Assembly: GCF_023343835.1 (NCBI RefSeq)
Contig: NC_064437.1
Location: 46,654,967 to 46,718,966 of the forward strand
Length of the DNA stretch: 64,000 bases
Direction of reading: 5' to 3'
From: Lagopus muta
Taxonomy: Eukaryota; Chordata; Aves; Galliformes; Phasianidae
Position numbers and translations under genes: made by a program. Shown one piece after another: positions 23,601 to 35,600 of this stretch. The notes beneath the pieces are model-generated. The model saw only the letters and a program-made list of their open reading frames with translations, had not been told where the DNA came from and made no database searches. Positions within the stretch are counted from its first letter, which is position 1, and every line of letters starts with the position of its first letter.

Positions 23601-26600
23601 GTGCCCACTTACTCCTGTCTGACTTTGGAGTGGTTTCTGGCCTGGTACCCGAAGATGCTGAGCATGTGTCACTCTGTCACACTGGGTAGTGTGTGTGCCC
23701 CATGTTTGCCTTCAGAGATGGTCATTCTTCCTCATGCTCAGATGCCTGCTGCCATGGAGAGCTGGTTGGAAAACTTGCTCAAACCTGTCATAAAGCACGC
23801 ATGAAGGCACTGTGGAAGTGTGGCTTGATTAAACATCGCTACTCTTGCTAAGCCTGATGATTTTCATAGATAAGAAAGATCTTAAGGAAGGAAAATGATT
23901 TAGTGTCTTCTGTTTTTTTTTTTCTTTTTGTTATGCAGTTGTTTTTTCCCCTCTTCCCAACAGACTGTTATTAGCAGCTGTGGAGAAAGCAGAAGAGAAA
24001 CATATCAGCCTTTTATATTTTTATCTGCGTGGCAGATCTTGCAAGTTTTGTCGAGGAGGTTGATCTTATAACTTGTTGGTAGCCTTCCCTTATCAGTCTG
24101 CTGCTTCTATCGAGTAAACGTAGCAATATCAGTGAGCTGTGCAAGGATGTTGGCTAGGCTAGGTTCAGAGGACTATTCTGCGCAAATCTACAGCTATGCT
24201 AAAATTAAAGGGGTTTTCTGGGTTTTCACCAGGATAGTGGATTTTTGTCCTAGTACATCTCCCGTATGAATCTGCCTAGCAAAATGAGAGGAGAGAAAAA
24301 TAGCTTGACTTGGCAATTAAATAAGTGCTGATATGGCTTTTTGGGATGGAAAGGGCCTGAACCTGAAGCAGTGTGTGCAGCAATGCCCTGCCTAGACTCA
24401 ATTTGGGATCAATCCATGCTCCCTTTTATGCCAAGTTGCCATGTGTTGCTTGGCTCAGAGCATGGTGCTGTGTTCTCCAAGTATTTCATAGCTTAGCCAA
24501 AGTATAATGTGAAGCCATTTGGTCTTAGGCTGGAGCCATGCAGTGACACTGCCTATGACACCACTGAGCTGGGATCTGCTCTGTGCCTTCTGCCCTGGAG
24601 GTGTTCTGCTGCAAACCTTGGGACTGGGGAAATGAGAAGTGCAGAATCAGCTCTGAGACTCCCCTGCAAGGCTTCAGGGGGCTGGTATCTAAAAAGCGTG
24701 TTTCTGGAAAGGTGGATAATGCATGGTCTTTGAAATAAACCTCATCTTATGCTCTCACAAAGGTAACTTTGTTCCTTCCTAGCACTGCATCTCAGAACAA
24801 AATAGACCTTGTGGTGCTTTGTAAAACCTAGTGGTGGCTGGTCAGTCTGTCTGTGCAGTTGTTTTACGGCATGATTTCACTGCTCAGTAATTCTCACTGA
24901 AACATTTTATTTTTAATAGTCAGTTGTGGGGTTTCTTCTGCAGTGAGTGTTGAAAGGTTGTGAACTCCAACATGCAGGTTAAATTTGTGCTTCTGAAGTG
25001 CAAGCTGGCAGCGCTGCATGGTAAAGAGAGAGCTGGTCCAGCCACAACATCTGTACCTAATGTGTGAGCTGAAGCATAAAATTCACTTTGTCCAGTTGAA
25101 ACTGAAGTGAGAGACTTCACTGGCTTTAACTATATACATACCTGCAGCCCTGCTTCTCCTAGGTGATCCTTAGGTCAACGCTGGCAAAAGAAAATCAGGA
25201 AGTACCAGCTGTAGAAATCTTCTGGTATCTGTGTCTGGACAGAGATATGAGTTGTGGCTCAAAAACTAAACCTTATGTAACCAATCTGATAAGCTTTCCA
25301 TTAATTTCAGTGTGCCAGCAGAAATGAGTGAGGAAAAAGCATCTTCTGCAGTCCTGCACGGGTCCCTACTGCAGTGCGGAACTAGAAGGGACATGAGTAA
25401 TGGGTGAGGCAATGGAAGTCTCTGCTTTCCTTCCTGAAATTCAGATAAAGGGCATCACAGAGACCAGGTGGGATTCATCAGGGCTGTGGAGTGCACCTAA
25501 TAGCCTAGTCTTAGCCCTGTTTCTGATTCTAGCTCTGGCCCTTCTGCAAGTACTCTGATGCTGCCATCTCAAAGTTTGAGATTTATGATACCAATCCTTA
25601 ACTGACTTCAGCAGGAGAATTTGTCAAAAAAAAAAAAAAAAAAAAAACAAAACCAAGCAAACAAAAAAATGACTACAGCAAGATTCCTGGTTTCCCTATT
25701 TCTGGTCAGTGACTCTTGTTTTAATTTAGCACTAGAAGCCAACACTGGAGCCAATGCTCCCGTGACTGGCTCCAAAAGAGTTTTTTCCTGGTGTAAGGAG
25801 TGACATTCAAGCTCCCACAGAAGTCTTGCCTTTCTTCTTTCCGTTTTTAAAATGGAGCCAATTAAATCGTTTTCAGTGGCTTAGCAATTGATGGTGCTTG
25901 CTGGTGTTCTGAGCACAGGGCTTTTCTTCACATGGGTTAGTCCAGCCATGGGCTGGAGCAGGGAAATTTAGCAGTGTGAGATGTGTGGCTCGTGTCTCCA
26001 AACCACACGCTCCTATTTACCCTTTCTGTTTCACAGTGCCAAAGGCTAGTGTCATGAACACCATCAGCTTTTGAGCTGTGTTCTTTTCTTTATATTTTAA
26101 TCCTTTTTAAATACCCATTGCCTTTTTCAGTAGCTGACTGCAGCTAGTAGAGATCTGTGGTGAGGGCTGTCTGCTTGCAGTATGATGTCAGTGTAGCATG
26201 TTGACTTCTGCCAGATCTGCGGTGAGAACTCAGCAAGTTTATCTGGGGCTGTGTATTTACAGTATCACCAGAGCCAGCAGCAGCATGCAGAAGATGCTGT
26301 GCGTGTACCAGTGTGGCAAACTGGTAGGAATTTTCTTGCAAAGATGCTGAGCTCGTTTTCAGACAGCACTGGTAGAAGCCATAAGCAGAGCTGACTCTTT
26401 GAAGGCAGTGCTGTCTGAATTGTTTAGGTTTATCTAACTGCCTTACCAGTGAAAGCAGTACACGTGCTGCCCTTGGCTGCAGGCTTACGCAGAGCACTTA
26501 AGTCCCTTACCAAAGAAAATAAGGCATGCTGAGTCCAAGTAGTTCATTAGGGCCAGATCCACTGTTTTCTGAAGATGTTTCTCACTGTATTTGATCACAG

Positions 26601-29600
26601 CCTTTTGAATGCAGCAATACCATAATATATGTGAATAGAGTTAATTCAGACTCAAAAGAAATGCTTTAAAGCCTTTGCAGTAGAGATTGGAGAGCAATTA
26701 TTCAAATAATTTCTCCCTTTCTTAAAATGAGGTACTATTTGACATTGATCCCCAACTTCACTATCTGCATTGAAACTTCTCAGCATCTGGCCACCTTCTT
26801 TGCCTGTTCCCATTTCACTTCTACAGTTAAATCTTTGAGAGTGATCTTGCAAAATACTTTTTGGTTTATGTCATAAGTGGCTAATTAGACACTAAGATCA
26901 CTGCTTGTACTCTTTTTACCATTTGCAATAAGCTTTTTGTTTATGTCTGTAGTCTTTTTGGAGGCTGACACTTGGTGAAATGCTGCATCTGTCTGTGTGA
27001 GTATTTTCCCTTACTTGGAATGCAAGCTCAAGATGCTTTTGAGTGCCTTTGGAGGGGAGAGAAAAAAAAAAAAAAAAAAAAAAAGGCATTCCACAACCTC
27101 CCATGCATTCCCCAAAGTCCTAAATACCAAGACTGACTTCATTGTCTGTGCTAGTCTTTTCAAACGAGAAAGCCATGGCCTTATTATTTCATTATTCCTA
27201 TCTTTATCCTCTTAAATTCATTCAAGCCAAGGCAAGAGTGATGACAAAATCGCATTTTATCAAAAGGTGTAGCAGCCTATTGGTGGTGATGGCTCTGCTG
27301 CTGTGCTGGCTTTGTTTTGGGTGTGACCATGGCAACGTGATGGGAAGGAAATGACGGAGACTTCTTCGTATATTTACTCAATTATTTCACTTGCACTTCT
27401 CACCCGGATCATGAGGGCATTCACTCAATGTCATTTTCCCATCAAGAGCTTTTCCGCACTGCAGTGGGAAAGATTAAAATAACACGTCCGCCTGTCCCTT
27501 CTGCTTAACTTTTTTAGTAAAAGGGATCGCAAGCAAGAGAACAACTTATTTTGGTAACTGAGCTAATATTGATGCTTGTGGTATGACCGGAGGACAGGAT
27601 GATTACAAGCTACCATGCTCTCTGGTAGCCTGGGCCAGGCAGTAAGCTTCAGAGCCATGTGTGCTGTGCTGTTGTGTTGCTTGTCAGTAAAATGAACTGA
27701 AAATCTTGTTATCTCTGTGTCTGTGCCTTGCCTTGCTAAACCCGGGCTTTCTGGGAGAAGGTTTGGCTTTTTCCTGTGTTTGTGTGACAGTGAGGTCAGT
27801 GGGCCAAGGTCTCTGTGCTTAGTGAGATCATGTTCATGTAGGAAGTGACCGGGAGAGACTGGCTTTGAGGGTGGTCAGTGCCAGGACTGTCTCCAAGAAA
27901 AGCTGAAAGCCCTCACTTTGACATCACATCTTTCTCAACCATAGAAGATAAGGGCTTTCAAACTCAAGAATGCTCTTTACAAGAGGAAAAAGAAAAAAAA
28001 AAAAAATATATATATATATAGAAAAAGAAACAAGGTCCAGACTTGCAGATGAGGGAGCGAGGGAGTTCTGGAGGTGAATCATGGTACTTGTGGGATGGCA
28101 AGAGCAGACAGCTGCTTCTGTCCTCCCAGGCTCCTTGTGAGAGTGCTTGCCCTATCCCCATCCCCGTCCTCGCTGGGTGATGTCATTGTTTCCATCTTGT
28201 GTACTTTATCTCCTTGGATACCAGGAAGGCCAGGGCTATAGAAACTGGGTGTGTGGTAGGCCTGGTCTTTGATAAGGCCAAGCGTGCGTGGGCAATGCAT
28301 GAAGCAATAGGTACATAAAATAACAATATATGGTGACCTGCTGGTTTTGGTTAAAAGGCGTTACTGCATGGATGTGGAATGCTTTAAGGACTTGGAGGGA
28401 GAGGATGTGGGAAGCCAGCCGTGTTGTTTTACCCCCCTACAATAACAAAGCCCCAAACCCTTTCTAATTTCTAATCAGATTTCAAAGCATTGCAAAAGAT
28501 TTTTCCATAGCTGAAAAACCCCAAACAATAACAGAGGGAGAGGTGAAAGCGGAGGCACCGCTCCTTGTGCCTGCAGCTGGTGAAGCATTCCCTCAGCTGG
28601 AGCTGGCTGTGAGGACAGGCTCTGCAGAGGTACTGGTGCTCCTAGGCACGAGCATGGCCTTCACTTCGCATGTGGCCTCACGGGGATGGGGCCAGGCATG
28701 CTGGCTGTGGGTTTGTGCTTTCCTCTGCATGCACGGCACTCTCCTTTGCTGAGGTTTGGTCAGGGGCCCATTTTCTTCGAGCTGAGTAAACATTTGTGCC
28801 GAGAAAATTTTAATCGTGTTTCCTCTTGGCATGGCTCTTGAGGTGTGTGCTCCAGCATCCAAGCCTCCATCTCTGCAGGCTGGTAGGGTGCGGTTTGGCT
28901 GGGTTGTGAGGCTGGCTCTGGGGCCTGCGGGGGTGCTGGAGAACATCTCCCTGCAGCTGCAGTGCCTGGGTGCTGATAGTTTAAATTTGCAGCATCAAGT
29001 AGGAGATCCTTGAGCTCCCTGGACTCCATAACGTGGAGCCTCGAGCTGTACCTGAGGTGGACTTTGCTTGCAATTCAGCTGTGGGGTAGGCAGCCAGCCA
29101 TGCTGCATGCTGCAGGGGATGGCACAGCCATGGCGATTTCACAGACCTGGCATCCCCAAGCATGGCCTGATGTGAGCAGGAAGAAGGGGCCATTGTTCTC
29201 CCAGAGAATTCCCCGTCATGCTGGTGTGGTCGGAAATGCTGAGCCACTTCCTGCTCTGGTGTGGGGATGTTTTCCCTGTACCACAGCTAGTGCTGTGGCT
29301 GCTCCCTGCCTGGAAGAGGCTGCAGCACTGTGATACGTTTTTTGCTTGATGGTGACCAGGTGTGGGACCGCTTCATTTCTGATATTTTTCCAGTGCTAAA
29401 TCACAGACTCTGACATAAACATACAATTCCTGGAGCTGGGGCTTTCACAAAGCAAATGCCCAACCCAGAGCCTGGTGGGCAGGTCTGGCAAATCCCTAGG
29501 TAAATGCATTTAACAGGGAAAACAGGTTATCTTTTGATCTTGGTTTTGCTACGTGAAAGTACTTGTTCTTCACAAATTCCTTCCACTGCTTGAGCAGAAA

Positions 29601-32600
29601 AAGCAGCATGGTGTGACAAAGTGATGGAGAATTCGGGTTATCCAAATGCTCTTTATAATTTTATTGCTTTTGCTATATTGTCTGACTTTTAGGTTACTGA
29701 TCTTCTGTGTTCTTCTTGAGATGGGATTTTTCTGACCTAATCTTCAGACATCCTCTTCAGGATTCTCTATGCTCTATTTGGTCTGTTATAAACTCCCTTA
29801 CAGTCTCTCATGGATTTTAGCTTTGTGAGCACTGCTACAGATGTCCTGGTGCTTCTGGAAGCTTAGACTTGAACATTATTAAACAGCAGAAAACTTACCT
29901 GGTGGCAAGTAGTCAAAAACTTCCAACGTGGCTTCAGTGCCTGAGCACAATTTGCAGTTGAGTCCAGGCACTAATGTGATTTCCATCTTTTTCCTCCATC
30001 CAGCTCCCTGTTTTCTCAATGTTTGTGGATGCTTAATGGTCCTTCAGGCTTCTGTCATGCTGTCAGACTGATTGGAGCTTGGTTGACAGATTCGAAGGCC
30101 TTGGTCGGGATGTGAACGTGTCCACGTGCATGTAGAGCATGTAATTGAGATGTCTTAAGAAACTGCTTGACTTTCCTAAGGAAACCTTCCTTAGGAAGCT
30201 AGAAATTAAAAACAAACAAAAAACTAAATTACTTCCTTTTCTCTAATTCTTGGTTAATACTAAAGTGTTTGCACCATACAGATTGTGACATGATTTAATC
30301 TTTGAGCCTATGTGACCTAAGAGTATAATTCCTTTAGCCTAAAACTTCTGCCTCTGTCTTTCATTAAACTGACTACTTATATGTATGTCTGCATATACTC
30401 TCTCCCACTTGCTGCCTCAGAATGGTGTTCTAACATATGCATTTAATGCTGATAAAAAGAGCACTGATACTTTTCCCCATGGTGTGATTTACAGGCTGAA
30501 GTAATTATTATTTTTTGCTAATATCCACAGTTTCTGCCATGGGAAAGACTATTTTTATGAGCACTTTGAATGAGATTGTAACAAAGGAGATTAGCTAATT
30601 ACTCCAGGGTCTGTCTTCCTTTGGTGTGTGGGAAAGTTTCATGGCTGATTTCCATTTGTGTTGGCCAGAAAGCTGTGGGAGCGCAATCCCATCATCCCAC
30701 ACCTGAACTTCTTGAGCTACCCCACTGATTACATATGACTCGTATCTCATGAGTGTGTTTGGACCTGTACTCCTCTTCTATAAGGGTTCCTGTGTGTGTC
30801 TTGTGTGTGCCATTGAACAAGGTGACTCCCATTTGTCAGTTCAGGGACATTAGCCAGCTGCGTAAGGAAATCTTGGGGCATAAAAGCAATTTTAAGAAAG
30901 CTCTATAGGGGAATTTAGTCATGCTTGTTTCTAATGAGTGTTTATTCTGTAACTATAGCTCTATCGAACGAGAGCCATGAGACACTGAAAGGACAGTGAA
31001 AGCTCACTTCCTTGCTATAGAAGTCAGCATGTGTATGGAGTGGGAAGCAAACTGGTGGTGCCAATTATGACAACGAAATGTGGGCCCAGCATGTTTGAGA
31101 AGGGCCCTGTTTGATCCTGTGCCAGTGGGTGCAAGCCCTGTAACGAAGCCGTTCCCTGCCTCTGGCCCAGACTTCTCAAAATGCATATTTAATGCCATCT
31201 TTCAGCACTGAATATTTCAGTCACCTCTGTGGACTTTCTTCTGCCTTCTCTGTTGAGGCCTCATTGTGTTCACTCCTTGCTTTTGCTAAGCACTTTCTCC
31301 AGGAGGAACAAGCCTTGGGTGCTGTTAGCTTTGCCCTAGGGCTGTGGTTCCCAGCCTGCTGAGCTGAAGATGGGGCTACCAATTTCCCCATTTTTGTTAG
31401 AGCTGCATGTGATTCAGAATTTTTTTTTTTTTTTTTTAAACATCATATTTGTCTGGGATTTTCTCCTAAGTTATCCACTAATGCCTCTGGAAGCTCCAAT
31501 TTGCAGCAAGCCCAGAATGTCTGGGCGATTCTTCTGATGTTAAGGAGGTCTCTGATCTTGTCGAGGCATTTAGCCACCACTGCCTGTGGGCAGTCCTTTG
31601 TGTTAACAACGGTCATCTTCCCACCTCTTCTGGGGCAGTGTTTTTTGTTCAGATAGTTCTAAGATGTTCATGAAAGAATGCTGTGAGACCAATCTTTGCT
31701 GAAGGAGCAGATGTAGTTTAGTACATTTATAGTTATGTCAGATTCCTTCTTTTTGGTGTGCCCTTGTCTTGGGAAAATCAGCCTTTCAGCTGCTGTTGAA
31801 GAGTGCTCTTCTGTCTGCCCATCAATCTTCACTTTCCGTTGAAATTAACCCTACTTTCAGGATTTGCAGGGAATACTTAAAATCTGTAGTCTTACGTGAA
31901 AAGGTGGGCCCTGTGCCTCACCATAGCTTTGCAGAGCTTCCAGGTGTGCAGCAGCTGATCTCGTACTGTCACTGTGTTTTGGAGATCTTGCATTCCTGGC
32001 GCATCACCTGCATGACCTCCTGAGTGCCAGCCTGAAGAGGCCATGTTGGCCATCCAGGATGGAGACGGGCTCTGCCAACATGTTGAGGACACTCATCTTC
32101 TTTGGGGCAGTGAGCTCCCAGGTGCCACCACATTTCAGCGTGACCCTTGCAGCAGCTGCATGCTCTGGGCTGCCTGCCACATCCCCCTGCACGCCTGAGC
32201 ACCTCTGACTTGTGCCTTTGCTCCTTTGCATGCAGGAAATAAAGCACATAGGAAGCGCACACAACCGGAGCGCGGTCCCCTTCACTGCTGCCACGGCTTC
32301 TGCCCCCAAGGTGATCACTGCTCAGTACAACAGCCCGGCGGGCCTCTACTCCTCAGAAAATCTCCAGACCTTCAACAATGCTGTGGAGTCAAAGACATCG
32401 CCTGGGCCCCCTGAGCCCAGCAAGCTGTAAGTATCGTCCATGCCTCTGAGCTCTGCCCAGCTGGGGAAATGTAACAGCTCTCTTTCAGGACAGGGGACGG
32501 AGCAGACGGGCAAGAGTGGATGCAGCACCCAGGGACAGATCTCCTGGGAGTGGGGAACGTCTTACACGATGCAGAGATAAAATTAACGCTCTTGTGTTTC

Positions 32601-35600
32601 TTTGTTTAGCAGAGACCGACGCAGTTTCCATGTGCATTCAGCATGACGTGCAAGCCTGCTGGTCTGAACAGGTGCCTGACAGCTCACTGTGAGCTCTTTG
32701 TACAGCGGGTATCTCATTGTGACTGTGCTGAGCAGGAAGGGTGCAGCTAGAGCAGGAAGAACATCCATCCTGGCTCCCAACTGGCCTGGTGCTCACAGAC
32801 AGGCTTTGACCTTCCTATTTTTATTATCAGACTCAGTTTTTCTCACGAGCTTTAATATCTAGATGAAACTTTTCGTAGTGGTGTGAATAGTTTTAGGAAT
32901 GAGACTTAAAATGATCTCAATCTTGAAAGCTTTGTGGTTCTACTTGAGTAACAACCATAACTTCACCATGGGAACTTTTTGTTCCTGAATGTCCAAGGGT
33001 TTTTTTTTGTTGTGTTTTTTTTTTGTTTTTTTTTTTTTTTAGTTGGAAGCCATAAAACAGGAGCTTTCTGAAAGCTGCATATGTTGCAGCTGGTGGGCAA
33101 GGTGCTGGGTGTTTGCTTCTCACCCCACATTCAGTGACTGAGTTAGGGATGGCAGGGAGAAATCTGGCTTTATGTTAACATGTTGGGACCATTTGGCAGT
33201 CAAATTCCATCTGGTGTAGTCTGAAGTCCCCTCCAGGAGAGAGCGCTCCCTGGAAGCCTGGGCTGTTTGATGCAATTTGTAAATGAGGCAAATAAATAGT
33301 ATTGCAGAGTTTGGTCTTGCAAAGGAGGCAAGAAGAACAGGGAGAAGCCATGCCACTGAACATGGCTCTTTTGGAATTGGAGGTGCAGTGGCTGCTCAGC
33401 AGGGTGCCCAGACCAAATTGGGAGGGGCAGCAGTGAGGGTGGACAGCAAGGCTGTGGCTGAATGCTCAGTCCTGCTGCCATGTCTTCATTGCTGTTGTGA
33501 GTGGAGTGGCTGTGGTTTGCTTAGTGTGTGGACACACCTGGAGCAAGGAGGCTGGAGCTAAAGCATCAGCTGAAAGCCTTTAATGTAAAGTGATGTATGC
33601 AGTGGTGTGTCCCTCCGGCAGAAGCAACAGACAGTATTCTGTTTATTTCACTTGGAGTATTGGTTTAGCTCTCCATTAACTTCTGAATTCTTTCCTTTCT
33701 TCCTCCTCTGCATCTTTCCTTCAATTCCACCACATAAAATACAAACGCATCCCAAACAAACACAACCCGTGCTGCTCATTGCACATGGGTGTGTGCCTAC
33801 AGCCGCCGCTCGCCGATGGGTGCACAGCAGGCTCCCTTTGCCTCTGTCTATAACCCGCTGCAGTCACCCAGTGTGGAGGCACGGGGCAGGCACAGCCCTG
33901 GTGCCCTGTCCAGCCAGGTTCGTGTGGGGCCGGAGCAGCTGAAGCACGCGGCCCAGGCCTGCCCTAAAAGCCCTGTGGAGGTGGAGGTGCCAGGACTGAA
34001 GGTGCTGCATGTGCAGTTCAATTCTCCCCTGCAGCTCTATTCGCAGAGCAACATCATGGATTCCCTGCAGGGGCAGATCTCTTCCATCAGCCCTGATTTC
34101 CCCAGGTAACCTGCCTGCCACTTCCATAGCCAGCACAGAACATCCACTCATCTGCGTCTCAGTGTCCACAAGTGCCTTGTCTCTGTCTGTGGCTCCCAGT
34201 GCTGGTTGGTCATGAGGGAGCACTTACATTTCACCTTCCCAAGGGCAGTGCATGACTTCACAGGAGCTTTCTCTGCATTGTGTTTGTGTCAAGCACCAAA
34301 ACATCGTTTCAGCCTGCCCGTGTGTCTGGTACTGCATACAGCAAGGAGTTAAGGGATATTCCTGGAGGATCCACTTGCAATGGATGGATTTTCTGTGGGA
34401 GGGTTTTTATCCCAACAGCTGCTTTTTTTTTTTTTCTCCCAAACCAAAATGACTGTTGTTTGCAGCTGGGTGCTGCTACATGTGTCTGTATGTGGTCATC
34501 TGTGGTTTAGTTTGCCTGGCTGGGCCATGGCTGTGTGTGAGGAGCTTAATTTCCAGGTGAAACAGGTCCTGCGTGTTTCCCTCTTTGTCTGGCAAAGCTT
34601 ATGGGTTTGGAGTAGCCCGGGTGGGTGGCACGTGTGCAGAGAACACCTCCAACTGAGGTAGAGCTCTTCAGAGGTGCTTAGGAGCTGGCCCCATGGATCT
34701 CATGGTTCCTTAGCCCTTATGTTCCCCTCCTTGGCTGAGCACCACATGCTTAGAAACAAGCAGGTTGGTGTCCTGGTCCACAGGCTCCCATGGGCAGGCT
34801 TTGCTGTGTGACAGCTGCCAAGTGATGGCAGGATGCAATGGATTCACAGCTGTATTATTGCTCAGAGCAGTTACTTGCTATGAGTCACCAGTTGGGCTGT
34901 AGGTGATCCTGTGTTCCCCAGGAGCAGGCACATTGGCTGGGCAGCTTTGCTGGGTGGCTGATGCTGCTAACAAAGGAGACAACAAAAGCGAGTACAAGAT
35001 CTCCCTGTAGCCCAGCTTTAAGACTTTTATAAGCTTGACAAAATGTGTTCACGTGTAATAATGGAATCACATTAGTAATGAAAAGACTGTGCTTTTCTGA
35101 AGATGCTGTGCGAGACAGCCTTTATGTTGTCTTAATATAATCATCTTGCTAGTTTTAAAGCTCTGTTTTAAAGCAGTGTTATTCCATCAGTATTGCGAGT
35201 TTCCTGCACTAGAAGCATTGAAATCTAGTCATAATTGTTGGGGTTGGAGGTGCCAGTAGAGAGGGGTGCTGGAGCTGTGTGTTACAAAGCTGTTTTGGGC
35301 AAGGGCACCATTTAGTGGTGTTTGCAGCAGATGAAGTGCCTTTGTGACAGCAGATAGCATAAATCTGCTGGTGTGGAGACCTGTTACTGCAGGCATTACA
35401 GCGCTGTGTCCTTGGCCCTTCAAAAGATGCGTGTGCTGTTTGTTGGGTTCTGTTTTGTTCTTGTGTGAGTACTGTAGTTTTTCCCTGCTCTGACAATTGG
35501 AGGTATCTCACTCTTCAGAATATAAATTTGAGCAATTGGGTTTTTTTTTTTTAATATTTTTTCTGAAATTTTGTATATGTAAGCGTATCTATGTGGTACA

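Larger units (their letters stand above)
23575..32235 (+). other. PDLIM1: PDLIM1 intron 3
   Basis: An 8.7-kb intron. It has homopolymers and simple repeats (A22 at 25626-25647, A23 at 27062-27084, A14 plus (TA)n at 27993-28020, T18 at 31420-31437) and a 9-bp inverted repeat at 30173-30197. No further exon is recognised. Confidence 0.85.

Noticed and set aside
33789..34109. The 33789-34109 frame as a separate small gene
   Set aside because: It has splice borders rather than a start and stop of its own (the stop is created by the donor), and its phase fits PDLIM1 exactly, so it is treated as a PDLIM1 exon.
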